Shown here: positions 1 through 5,032 of the stretch, piece after piece
Position numbering within the stretch: position 1 is the first letter of the stretch
Layout of the letters: each line of letters opens with the position of its first letter
Source: Gammaproteobacteria bacterium
Lineage (GTDB): Bacteria > Pseudomonadota > Gammaproteobacteria > Burkholderiales > Burkholderiaceae_C
Length of the DNA: 5,032 nucleotides
Assembly (NCBI GenBank): GCA_030054245.1
Contig: JASGCH010000123.1
Location: 1 to 5,032 of the forward strand
Direction: 5' to 3'
Made by a program: the position numbers and the translations under genes
Notes under the pieces: model-generated
What the model saw: the letters and a program-made list of their open reading frames with translations, nothing else
What the model was told of the DNA's origin: nothing
Databases searched by the model: none

Positions 1-466
1 CTATTAAATGGAATAGATTACTTTGAGACTTTTCAAGATGAAATCTGGGAAGATATATCATTAATAGTGTTTGTAAAATATGTAATAATAGAAAATTGCT
101 ATTTTCAATTTTTATTTGTAATGAACCTAGGTATTGTATATAATGGTATCCAGAGTTATATTCATCGCCTAAGTATTTTACCAATAAATGCTTGACTTCC
201 AAGGATGGGTCGTGTCCTGCACTTTTCCCAGTGAGGATATATAGAATGGTCTCGTAGGTAGGTGGTGCTTTATCGGCTGTATTGGCTTCTTCATTAAATT
301 TCGTTGACCATCGATATAATTCCTCTTTAATTGCTTCAAATTGTTCTTGGAATCTATGGTTGTTTGAGTTCTTGAAACCGTTTAGGAGGTTCGCCAGTGT
401 CACATAAACTTTCTCCATTCGCCGGATATACCGTTTCTTTAAGATTATTGCATATTCTTCCTTCAT
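1..466 (-). CDS. Unrecognised protein, AT-rich, 3' end cut off by the window edge
   Basis: The minus strand is open for 155 codons from an ATG at 466-464 to the left edge, with no stop in the window. That run is unlikely by chance at about 34% GC (158 of 466 bases counted). The protein starts MKEEYAIILKKRYIRRMEKV. Residues 1-65 are rich in Lys, Arg and Glu and look helical; a middle part around 68-105 contains APPTYETILYILTGKSAGHD; the last 35 or so residues visible are Leu/Ile-rich. I see no signal peptide and no catalytic motif that I know, so I give no function. The start is supported by AGGGG seven bases upstream. The ATG lies 21 bp after the yebC stop, which suggests cotranscription. Its GC is far below the neighbours, hinting at transfer. 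Residues after about 115 are less certain, because a plus-strand frame (1-195) is also open there. Confidence 0.65.
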   Translation of the reverse strand, partial: MKEEYAIILKKRYIRRMEKVYVTLANLLNGFKNSNNHRFQEQFEAIKEELYRWSTKFNEEANTADKAPPTYETILYILTGKSAGHDPSLEVKHLLVKYLGDEYNSGYHYIQYLGSLQIKIENSNFLLLHILQTLLMIYLPRFHLEKSQSNLFHLI

Positions 467-473
467 ACCTCAT

Positions 474-478
474 CCCCT
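474..478 (-). promoter_or_regulatory. Ribosome binding site of the gene starting at 466
   Basis: On the minus strand AGGGG ends seven bases before the ATG at 466, a normal Shine-Dalgarno distance. It decides the start of the unknown gene. It is notable because neither the carboxylase nor yebC has a comparable purine-rich site. The alternative ATG at 473-471 lies in another frame. Confidence 0.6.
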
Positions 479-487
479 ATTTTAAAA

Positions 488-1207
488 TCACCAATCCGCG
501 TTGTGATAAACGGCTTGGACATCGTCGAGGTCTTCTAAAGCGTCTAATAATTTGCGTATCAGGGGAGTGTCTTCTTCTGACAGCTCTACGCTCACCGTAG
601 GTCGATAAGTAATCTCTTTGAGAGCTGGTACCAGCCCTTGGGTTTTTACGGCTTGTAGCAAGCCCTCAAAATCAGCAGGGCGAATCAACATTTCGATGCT
701 GTCGTCGGCGTTGTGAAGCACATCGTCTGCACCGGCACCTAACGCCAGTTCTAAAAGAGCGTCGTAGTCTGCTCCGGGAGCAAACATCAGCCACCCACAG
801 TGGGTAAATTGGTAGGCTACACTGCCCTCACTGCCTAAATTTCCGCCGTTTTTGCTAAACGCATGGCGGACTTCAGCCACTGTGCGAATACGGTTGTCGG
901 TTAAAGTATCCACCATCACCGCCGCACCGCCAACCCCATAACCTTCGTAACGCACGGCTTCATAGACCAGACCCTCTAAACTCCCCGTGGCTTTGTCGAT
1001 GTTGCGTTTGATGGTGTCAGCTGGAATATTGGCGTCTCGAGCCTTGTCCACCGCCAAGCGCAGGTGCGGGTTGGTGTTCAGGTCGCCCCCAGAAGTACGG
1101 GCGGCTACGGTTATTTCTCGAATGATTTTGGTCCATACGCGCCCACGCTTTTCGTCTTGGCGTCCTTTACGGTGTTGAATGTTTGCCCATTTAGAGTGTC
1201 CGGCCAT
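488..1207 (-). CDS. yebC: YebC/PmpR/TACO1-family translation or regulatory factor
   Basis: This is a full-length YebC protein of 239 residues, the usual size for the family. Cytoplasmic YebC proteins were first described as DNA-binding regulators (PmpR, quorum-sensing control). Mitochondrial TACO1 and more recent bacterial work point to a role in translation on the ribosome, notably relief of stalling at proline-rich stretches. Seen here: the N-terminal signature GHSKWANIQHRKG (3-15), the NPHLR segment (46-50, often NPRLR), RYEGYGVGGAA (86-96), TDNRIRT (103-109), the FSKNGGNLG loop (117-125), GSVAYQF (128-134), and the C-terminal LLDALEDLDDVQAVYHNAD (220-238). The start is fixed by the canonical MAGHSKW. 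The gene begins 21 bp after the carboxylase stop. The 21 bases before the ATG are T- and A-rich with no clear Shine-Dalgarno. The wording is closest to betaproteobacterial members, from memory. Confidence 0.97.
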   Translation of the reverse strand: MAGHSKWANIQHRKGRQDEKRGRVWTKIIREITVAARTSGGDLNTNPHLRLAVDKARDANIPADTIKRNIDKATGSLEGLVYEAVRYEGYGVGGAAVMVDTLTDNRIRTVAEVRHAFSKNGGNLGSEGSVAYQFTHCGWLMFAPGADYDALLELALGAGADDVLHNADDSIEMLIRPADFEGLLQAVKTQGLVPALKEITYRPTVSVELSEEDTPLIRKLLDALEDLDDVQAVYHNADW

Positions 1208-1228
1208 AGTTTTGATAAAATGAAAAGA

Positions 1229-4200
1229 CTATTGTAGCAGGTATTGCCCGCTTCGTTGGTAAACGCGTAAAATTTGCCGTAGCTTGATCTTGGTGTCAGC
1301 TGGGTCGATGACTTCGTCAATTTCTAAAGACTCAGCCATGCTCAAAGCACTGCCTTTGGCTAAAATATCTTGTAAGTAGGCCGACGCCAATTTTTCTCGC
1401 TCCACAGAATGGGTGGTGGCTTCCAATTCCTTCTTGTAACCCAATTTTACCGCACCCTCAGGTCCCATGGCGCCAAACTCACCACTAGGCCAAGACATAA
1501 TATACAGTGGCACGGTAAATCCTCCACCGGCCATGGCTTGGGCACCTAAGCCGTAGGCTTTACGAATAACCAAGGCAATCCAAGGGGTGGTAAGTTCAGC
1601 CGCGGCGCTAAACATGCTACCAGCCAAGCGCACTTGTCCTTGTTTTTCTACATCAGGACCCACCATAAACCCTGGTGTATCGATAAAAGACAAAACCGGC
1701 AAATCAAATTTTTTGGCGAGTCGTAAAAATTGGACAAATTTTTGGGCTCCTGTAGCGTCTATGGCGCCGGCTAAATGATGCACATTATTCGCCACTAAGG
1801 CACAGCTTACCCCAGCTAAGTTGACCAACGCGGTAATCATTCCCGGAGCATACTCAGCTTGTAATTCGATGACATTTTCAGCACCCAATACCTGATGAAT
1901 GAGGTTGCGCATATCGTAAACGCGTTGTCGATTGGCTGGCAAAATGTGGCGTAAGTCTTCGGCAAAAAGCTCTGGCGTGGGTTTTTCAATAAAGGGCGAA
2001 CTAGACCCTTGGCAAAGCTGAGGTAAAAGTTTTTTGACGAGTAAGACTGCTTGGGCCTCGTCTTTCACCACCCGATCAACCACCCCATTCCTAGTTTGTA
2101 CTTCTACGGGACCAATTTGTTCAGGACGAAACACCCCCAACCCACCTCCTTCTATCATAGCTGGTCCCCCCATGCCAGAATAACTGTTTTGGCTAGCTAC
2201 GATAATATCACATATACCCAACAAGGCGGCATTACCAGCAAAACAATAGCCATGCACCACCCCAATCAAGGGAACGCGTTGTGCCAACTTGGCAAAATTT
2301 TGAAAAGTCGTCACATTGAGTCCTGCCATGACTGGAGCATCGACATCCCCAGGTCGCCCTCCTCCTCCTTCAGCGAACAAGATCGTAGGCAAAGCCAAAC
2401 GCAAAGCCAGATCCAACATTCTATCGACTTTTTGGTGATTACGCATACCTTGAGTACCCGCCAACACCGTATAATCATAAATCAACACCATACAAGCAAT
2501 ACCTTGAATTTCGGCTAAACCACAAACCATACCATCGGCTGGGGTGTTGGCAATAAGATCAGCATAAGTTCGGCGGCGTGTTTGGGCGGCGTAAGCCAGA
2601 GCACCGTATTCTATAAAAGTCCCTGCATCGCAAAGGTCCAATAAATTTTCGCGAGCCGTCCGTCCGCCTTTGGCATGGCGTTTGGCAACCGCTTGGGGGC
2701 GTTGGGCGTCGTCTAAAAATTGGATTCTAGCCACATATTTTTGCCAATCAACTGGCGGTGGTAACGCGGTTTGCGTGCTTATGTCCAGCTGGGTCGGCAC
2801 AGCCAAGATGCGTACTTTTAACAAAGGACTACCCAGCAATACTTGGTCGCCCACCTTGAGCATAACCTGTAATATTTCGACTGCACTGGGTACATGAATA
2901 GCGTGTTGCATTTTCATGGCTTCGAGCACAAGCAAATCAGCGTTGGCCACCAACTGGTCACCAACCTGTATGTACAACGCCGCTATTTTTGCGTCCATTG
3001 GTGCTGTCACCACATAGTCTCCTTCAGAGGGCAAGGAAGGGTGTGTGGGGGGTGCCAGTGCAAACTCTGACCAATGCTGGGCCAAAAACTCGGTATCCAC
3101 TTGCCAAAGCTCCAGTTTGGGGTGGGCTAAGACACGCGCCAAAGACTCGGCATTGTGAGTTAGCCCAAGAATGGCAACTTGTTGTAAGGCAAACCGTGCT
3201 TGGCGTAGGGTTGAGGCAAGGTCTTGACCCTGCACGATGAGTTTAGCCAAGAGGCTATCAAAGCTCGTACTATGGGTGTAAGCAGTGCTTAAAGCCGAAT
3301 CCACGCGCATGCCACGACCGCTGGGCATCTGGCAATGGGTCACTTGGCCTGAATGGGGGACTACCCGTCCATCTTCTAACCAAGTTTCTGCTTGTAAGCG
3401 AATTTGCATAGCCTGCACGCTTGGGGTGGATGGAGAATAGTTGGGTAAGTCCGCCAATCGGCAACCTTGTGCCAATAAAATCTGCCACTCTACCAAGTCC
3501 ACTCCCCACACTTCTTCGCTAATGGTATGCTCTACTTGCAAGCGGGGATTAATCTCCATAAAGTACCAAGCACTGTCGGAGACCAAAAATTCAAAAGTCG
3601 CCAATCCTCTCAAATTCAAAGCCTCTGCCATCTTTAAACTGGCGTCATAAATGTGCCGACGCACCGACTCTGGCAAGTGGGGTGCTGGAGAAATCTCTAA
3701 GATTTTTTGATAATTCCTTTGCAAACTACAGTCCCTTTCTCCTAAGGTTAAGTAGTCTTGGCCATCGCCTGCGATCTGTACTTCAATATGCCTGCTACTT
3801 GGCAAATAAACCTCAGCCAGTAGCTCCGCGGATTGGGTGGTGGCCAGTGCTTCCAAACGACAAAGCTCCCAAATGTTATCCAACTCAGCCAAATTGCTTA
3901 CCCGACGAATGCCCCGACCACCCCCTCCAGCCAAGGCTTTTAGGAGGATGCCAGATTGGGGATAGCGTACCAACAAATCACCGGCTGAACTCAGCGTGCA
4001 TGCGCCAACCTGCGTGGGTAAAATGGGTATTTGACAATGGTGAGCTAAAATTTTGGCTTTTTGTTTGTCGCCACAAATCGCCAGCGTTTCTGGCTTGGCA
4101 CCAATAAATAAAACGCCATGGTCCAAGCACAACTGGCTCAATGCGGCGTTTTCGCTCAAAAAGCCATAGCCCGGATGAAGTGCCTTACAACCCAACAAAA

Positions 4201-4402
4201 CCGCGGCAGACACCAACTGAGGTGCATCCAAATAAGCGGATGCCCCCTCCCCCACCAAAGCCAAAGTCTGGTCGGCGTAAGACAAATAGGTTTGTTGTGC
4301 ATCCTCTTGGGTGTAAGGGAGCGCGCATGACCAGCCAATACGCTTCAAGGTCATCATGATACGCATGACGATTTCACCCCGGTTGGCAATAAATAAACGC
4401 AT
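1229..4402 (-). CDS. Single-chain acyl-CoA carboxylase (biotin carboxylase, biotin carrier, carboxyltransferase)
   Basis: This 1057-residue enzyme should use ATP and bicarbonate to carboxylate its biotin and pass the carboxyl group to an acyl-CoA. Biotin carboxylase (about 1-445) has FIANRGEI (4-11), HPGYGFLSENA (76-86), the ATP-grasp loop with K155 and GGGGRG (159-164), H205, RDCSLQR (223-229), K233, E271, and ENPRLQVEH-like residues E283, N285, R287, E291, plus R366. All align with E. coli AccC catalytic and ATP-binding positions; E. coli H236 is Tyr231 here. The biotin carrier (about 462-531) has EAMKM with biotinyl Lys497. The carboxyltransferase (about 555-1050) has N-half glycine motifs EGGGGRPGD (678-686) and GYCFAGNAAL (718-727), and C-half FIDTPGF (906-912) and KAYGLGAQAMAGGG (948-961). 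This order matches the single-chain long-chain acyl-CoA carboxylase family. Residues 446-461 seem too short for a BT domain. An in-frame TAA at 4417-4415 excludes a longer start. Acyl substrate unknown. Confidence 0.95.
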   Translation of the reverse strand: MRLFIANRGEIVMRIMMTLKRIGWSCALPYTQEDAQQTYLSYADQTLALVGEGASAYLDAPQLVSAAVLLGCKALHPGYGFLSENAALSQLCLDHGVLFIGAKPETLAICGDKQKAKILAHHCQIPILPTQVGACTLSSAGDLLVRYPQSGILLKALAGGGGRGIRRVSNLAELDNIWELCRLEALATTQSAELLAEVYLPSSRHIEVQIAGDGQDYLTLGERDCSLQRNYQKILEISPAPHLPESVRRHIYDASLKMAEALNLRGLATFEFLVSDSAWYFMEINPRLQVEHTISEEVWGVDLVEWQILLAQGCRLADLPNYSPSTPSVQAMQIRLQAETWLEDGRVVPHSGQVTHCQMPSGRGMRVDSALSTAYTHSTSFDSLLAKLIVQGQDLASTLRQARFALQQVAILGLTHNAESLARVLAHPKLELWQVDTEFLAQHWSEFALAPPTHPSLPSEGDYVVTAPMDAKIAALYIQVGDQLVANADLLVLEAMKMQHAIHVPSAVEILQVMLKVGDQVLLGSPLLKVRILAVPTQLDISTQTALPPPVDWQKYVARIQFLDDAQRPQAVAKRHAKGGRTARENLLDLCDAGTFIEYGALAYAAQTRRRTYADLIANTPADGMVCGLAEIQGIACMVLIYDYTVLAGTQGMRNHQKVDRMLDLALRLALPTILFAEGGGGRPGDVDAPVMAGLNVTTFQNFAKLAQRVPLIGVVHGYCFAGNAALLGICDIIVASQNSYSGMGGPAMIEGGGLGVFRPEQIGPVEVQTRNGVVDRVVKDEAQAVLLVKKLLPQLCQGSSSPFIEKPTPELFAEDLRHILPANRQRVYDMRNLIHQVLGAENVIELQAEYAPGMITALVNLAGVSCALVANNVHHLAGAIDATGAQKFVQFLRLAKKFDLPVLSFIDTPGFMVGPDVEKQGQVRLAGSMFSAAAELTTPWIALVIRKAYGLGAQAMAGGGFTVPLYIMSWPSGEFGAMGPEGAVKLGYKKELEATTHSVEREKLASAYLQDILAKGSALSMAESLEIDEVIDPADTKIKLRQILRVYQRSGQYLLQ

Positions 4403-4416
4403 AGCTATAAATAGTT

Positions 4417-4479
4417 AAGACTGTTGCACCATCGCTGATGCCGCTCGGCGAGCGGTCAAAGCAAGGCTGCAAAGGTCTC
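4417..4479. mobile_element. Shrunken copy of the GAGACCTTTGCA-ended repeat element
   Basis: The right end is TGCAAAGGTCTC (4468-4479), identical to an end of the larger element at 4583-4814. The left end AAGACTGTTGCACC matches the inverted right end at 10 of 14 positions. Bases from 4415 to about 4467 also align with 4581 to about 4638: shared pieces are TTGCACC, GCCGCTC, GTCAAAG and AAGGCT, in the same order and orientation. The simplest reading is a decayed or internally deleted relative, about 63 bp long. It occupies most of the 5' leader of the carboxylase gene, ending 15 bp from its ATG. No target duplication is evident. Confidence 0.45.
4441..4455. repeat. Short GC-rich hairpin inside the small element copy
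   Basis: CCGCTC (4441-4446) and GAGCGG (4450-4455) form a 6-bp perfect stem around GGC. On the minus strand it lies about 40 bases before the carboxylase start codon, so it would fold in the mRNA leader if transcription begins upstream. No T-tract follows on the minus strand, so it is not a standard terminator. Confidence 0.5.
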
Positions 4480-4538
4480 GGAAATGGTACTAAAATCGGG
4501 TGTTAAGCTCTCGATACGGAGTGCTGGCGATCTGACTT

Positions 4539-4544
4539 ATTATA
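4539..4544 (-). promoter_or_regulatory. Candidate -10 box for the carboxylase-yebC transcript
   Basis: The minus strand reads a perfect TATAAT here, inside TTTATAATAAG. It lies about 137 bp upstream of the carboxylase ATG, giving a leader of roughly 130 bases that would include the repeat at 4417-4479. The hexamers 16-18 bp upstream (AGCACG and its neighbours) do not resemble TTGACA, and there is no extended TG. It is the best promoter-like match in the interval, but only half a promoter. Confidence 0.35.
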
Positions 4545-4645
4545 AAGCTTTTCAGAGCACCCGTGCTTAAAATTCCAAGATTGAGACCTTTGCACCGACG
4601 GCTACGCCGCTCCGGCAAACTGTCAAAGTACAAGGCTAGAGCGTA

Positions 4646-4689
4646 CGCCCCCAGCGGAATTTACTGGGGTGTTCATCCGCTGGTGGGCG
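4646..4689. repeat. Bulged hairpin inside the 232-bp element
   Basis: CGCCCCCAGCGGA (4646-4658) pairs with TCCGCTGGTGGGCG (4676-4689) through 13 bp with one bulged T, around a 17-base loop. A competing pairing joins CCCCAG (4649-4654) with CTGGGG (4664-4669). The right arm shares its last two bases with the next hairpin, so the two structures sit back to back. Confidence 0.6.
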
Positions 4690-4732
4690 CTCGTTGGTTT
4701 CGCATATACTCAATATGCGAAACCAACGAGCG
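4688..4732. repeat. Perfect 20-bp inverted repeat with a 5-base loop
   Basis: The left arm 4688-4707 starts CGCTCGTTGG and ends CGCATAT; the right arm 4713-4732 is its exact complement. The loop is ACTCA (4708-4712). There is no T-tract after the stem on either strand, so it is not a classical intrinsic terminator, although such a stem could still affect transcription or RNA stability. It lies within the 232-bp element, close to its centre, which fits a structural core of a hairpin-rich element. Confidence 0.9.
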
Positions 4733-4740
4733 AAAGCACA

Positions 4741-4914
4741 ATGGATAGCGCAACGGACTGCCAAACCTACATAACGCAGTCATTTGGCAGTGTAGCCAGC
4801 TTTGCAAAGGTCTCAAGAAGGGATTCATCCAGAGGTGAAGCCATAAGGCAGTCTTATGGCAGTGTATTGGCTAAAACCGAGGGCTTCTTCCCTGAACGCA
4901 TTTCTATAGCCTAA
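4741..4914 (+). CDS. Doubtful 57-codon ORF crossing the element's right end
   Basis: An ATG at 4741 opens 57 codons to a TAA at 4912-4914. The peptide has two related segments 24 residues apart, TQSFGSV and RQSYGSV, produced by the 25-bp direct repeat. The middle SFAKVSRRD is encoded across the element's right terminal repeat. There is no Shine-Dalgarno before the ATG (the preceding bases are GAGCGAAAGCACA), and the frame is open upstream only because it runs through the long hairpin. I recognise no family. It is more likely repeat DNA that happens to be open, or a remnant, than a working gene. Confidence 0.15.
   Translation: MDSATDCQTYITQSFGSVASFAKVSRRDSSRGEAIRQSYGSVLAKTEGFFPERISIA
4770..4866 (+). 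repeat. Pair of 25-bp direct repeats, 72 bp apart
   Basis: The unit at 4770-4794 and the unit at 4842-4866 agree at 22 of 25 positions; both contain GCAGTC and TGGCAGTGTA. The first lies inside the 232-bp element and the second just outside its right end. Each takes part in its own hairpin: 4757-4765 with 4783-4791 (9 bp, ACTGCCAAA/TTTGGCAGT), and 4840-4847 with 4853-4860 (8 bp, GCCATAAG/CTTATGGC). Confidence 0.7.
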
Positions 4915-4923
4915 TTTCATTTT

Positions 4924-4947
4924 GGCACAGTTTATTGAACACCCTCC
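4924..4947. mobile_element. Possible solo end of an IS256-family element
   Basis: GGCACAGTTTATTGAACACC followed by CTCC resembles, from memory, the terminal repeats of IS256/Mutator-family insertion sequences, which often read like a TGAACACCC end. No matching opposite end or transposase is seen nearby; the only related piece is GGGTGTTCA at 4667-4675, nine bases in inverted orientation inside the other element. This is a weak assignment. Confidence 0.2.
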
Positions 4948-4949
4948 TA

Positions 4950-4986
4950 AGTAAACTAAATCACCACAATATCTGTATAGTTTACT
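4950..4986. repeat. 9-bp inverted repeat over the end of the partial gene
   Basis: AGTAAACTA (4950-4958) pairs with TAGTTTACT (4978-4986) around 19 bases. It overlaps the stop codon of the partial minus-strand gene. The stem is AT-rich with no T-tract after it, so its role as a terminator is doubtful. Confidence 0.35.
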
Positions 4987-5032
4987 GAGTGGTTACCAAA
5001 AGTAGCACCATCTGTTATTGCGATGAGGTAGG
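4956..5032 (-). CDS. C-terminal end of an unrecognised protein, 5' part outside the window
   Basis: Reading from the right edge on the minus strand, one frame is open for 24 codons to a TAG at 4958-4956. The peptide contains DGATFGNHSVNYTDIVVI. Its alternation of small, polar and beta-branched residues looks like the last strands of a beta-rich, perhaps exported or repeat-type, protein. A run of 24 open codons is not significant alone, so the call rests on the peptide's natural look. If real, the gene is in the same direction as the carboxylase but separated from it by about 550 bases of repeats, so it is probably a separate unit. Confidence 0.4.
   Translation of the reverse strand, partial: YLIAITDGATFGNHSVNYTDIVVI

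Larger units (their letters stand above)
4583..4814. mobile_element. MITE-like non-autonomous element, 232 bp, IS5-like ends
   Basis: The two ends are imperfect 22-bp inverted repeats that agree at 18 of 22 positions. The left end (4583-4604) starts GAGACCTTTGCA and ends GGCTA; the inverted right end (4793-4814) also starts GAGACCTTTGCA and ends GGCTA. One further AA/TT pair flanks both ends. Inside are two large hairpins and no transposase, so any movement would need an enzyme in trans. From memory, the GAGACCTTTGCA end resembles IS5-family elements of Neisseria such as IS1106. No convincing target duplication is seen: only GA at 4579-4580 and 4817-4818 if the TT/AA is counted as part of the element. 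A related small copy lies 100 bp away. Confidence 0.6.

Noticed and set aside
23..36. TTGAGACTTTTCAA near the left edge, similar to the element end.
   Set aside because: Only 9 of 12 core positions match in very AT-rich DNA, with no partner end nearby.
1..195. Plus-strand frame open from the left edge to a TGA at 193-195, 64 codons of hydrophobic-rich peptide.
   Set aside because: It overlaps the minus-strand gene, which has 155 open codons, a good ribosome site and operon-like spacing. The DNA here is very AT-rich and the plus frame could be open by chance. It remains possible that a plus-strand gene ends here.
397..600. 67-codon plus-strand frame across the end of yebC and the start of the unknown gene.
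   Set aside because: Antisense to two better supported frames, with no ribosome site or family likeness.
2051..2518. 155-codon plus-strand frame opposite the carboxyltransferase part.
   Set aside because: It lies entirely antisense to a well-recognised enzyme, has low-complexity His/Ser/Gln-rich wording and no recognisable domain; it is a shadow of the carboxylase.
2625..2638. GCAAAGGTCC inside the carboxylase gene, similar to the element end TGCAAAGGTCTC.
   Set aside because: It is coding sequence of the carboxyltransferase, is only a partial match and has no partner repeat.
4552..4570. AGCAC/GTGCT palindrome (4556-4560 with 4563-4567) next to the -10 box as a possible operator.
   Set aside because: Only five base pairs with a two-base spacer; too short to separate from chance.
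4492..4659. Minus-strand frame of about 55 codons between the hairpins and the -10 box, containing a peptide ending in YRELNTRF.
   Set aside because: No good start codon with a ribosome site, it runs through the terminal repeat, and no family is recognised. It may be a remnant but cannot be supported.

Overview
The window looks like a chromosomal segment of a betaproteobacterium of moderate GC content. The best clue is the YebC protein, whose N-terminus and overall wording are closest, from memory, to betaproteobacterial YebC proteins. The intergenic repeats end in GAGACCTTTGCA, which resembles the ends of IS5-family elements known from Neisseria and relatives. Both clues are recollection, not a search result.

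Layout. All convincing genes are on the minus strand, so the region reads right to left. At the right edge (4956-5032) is what looks like the last 24 codons of a protein that begins outside the window. A gene-free stretch of about 550 bases (4403-4955) follows. It is full of repeats: a 232-bp element with imperfect 22-bp terminal inverted repeats (4583-4814), a shrunken relative of it (4417-4479), a perfect 20-bp hairpin, a 25-bp direct repeat and a possible IS256-family end. A consensus TATAAT on the minus strand lies between the two element copies and could serve the downstream genes.

From 4402 down to 1229 is a 1057-residue single-chain biotin-dependent acyl-CoA carboxylase, with biotin carboxylase, biotin carrier and carboxyltransferase on one polypeptide. 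After 21 bp comes yebC (1207-488). After another 21 bp comes an unrecognised AT-rich gene (start at 466) that stays open to the left edge. The same direction and short gaps suggest one transcript.

How they work together. The carboxylase makes a carboxylated acyl-CoA for lipid or acyl-CoA metabolism. YebC is a translation or regulatory factor. I see no direct functional link between them. The third gene has about 34% GC, against roughly half in its neighbours, and may be acquired. No tRNA, rRNA, CRISPR array or complete transposase is visible. I found no complete new system; the best leads are the non-autonomous element family upstream of the carboxylase and the unknown gene behind yebC.
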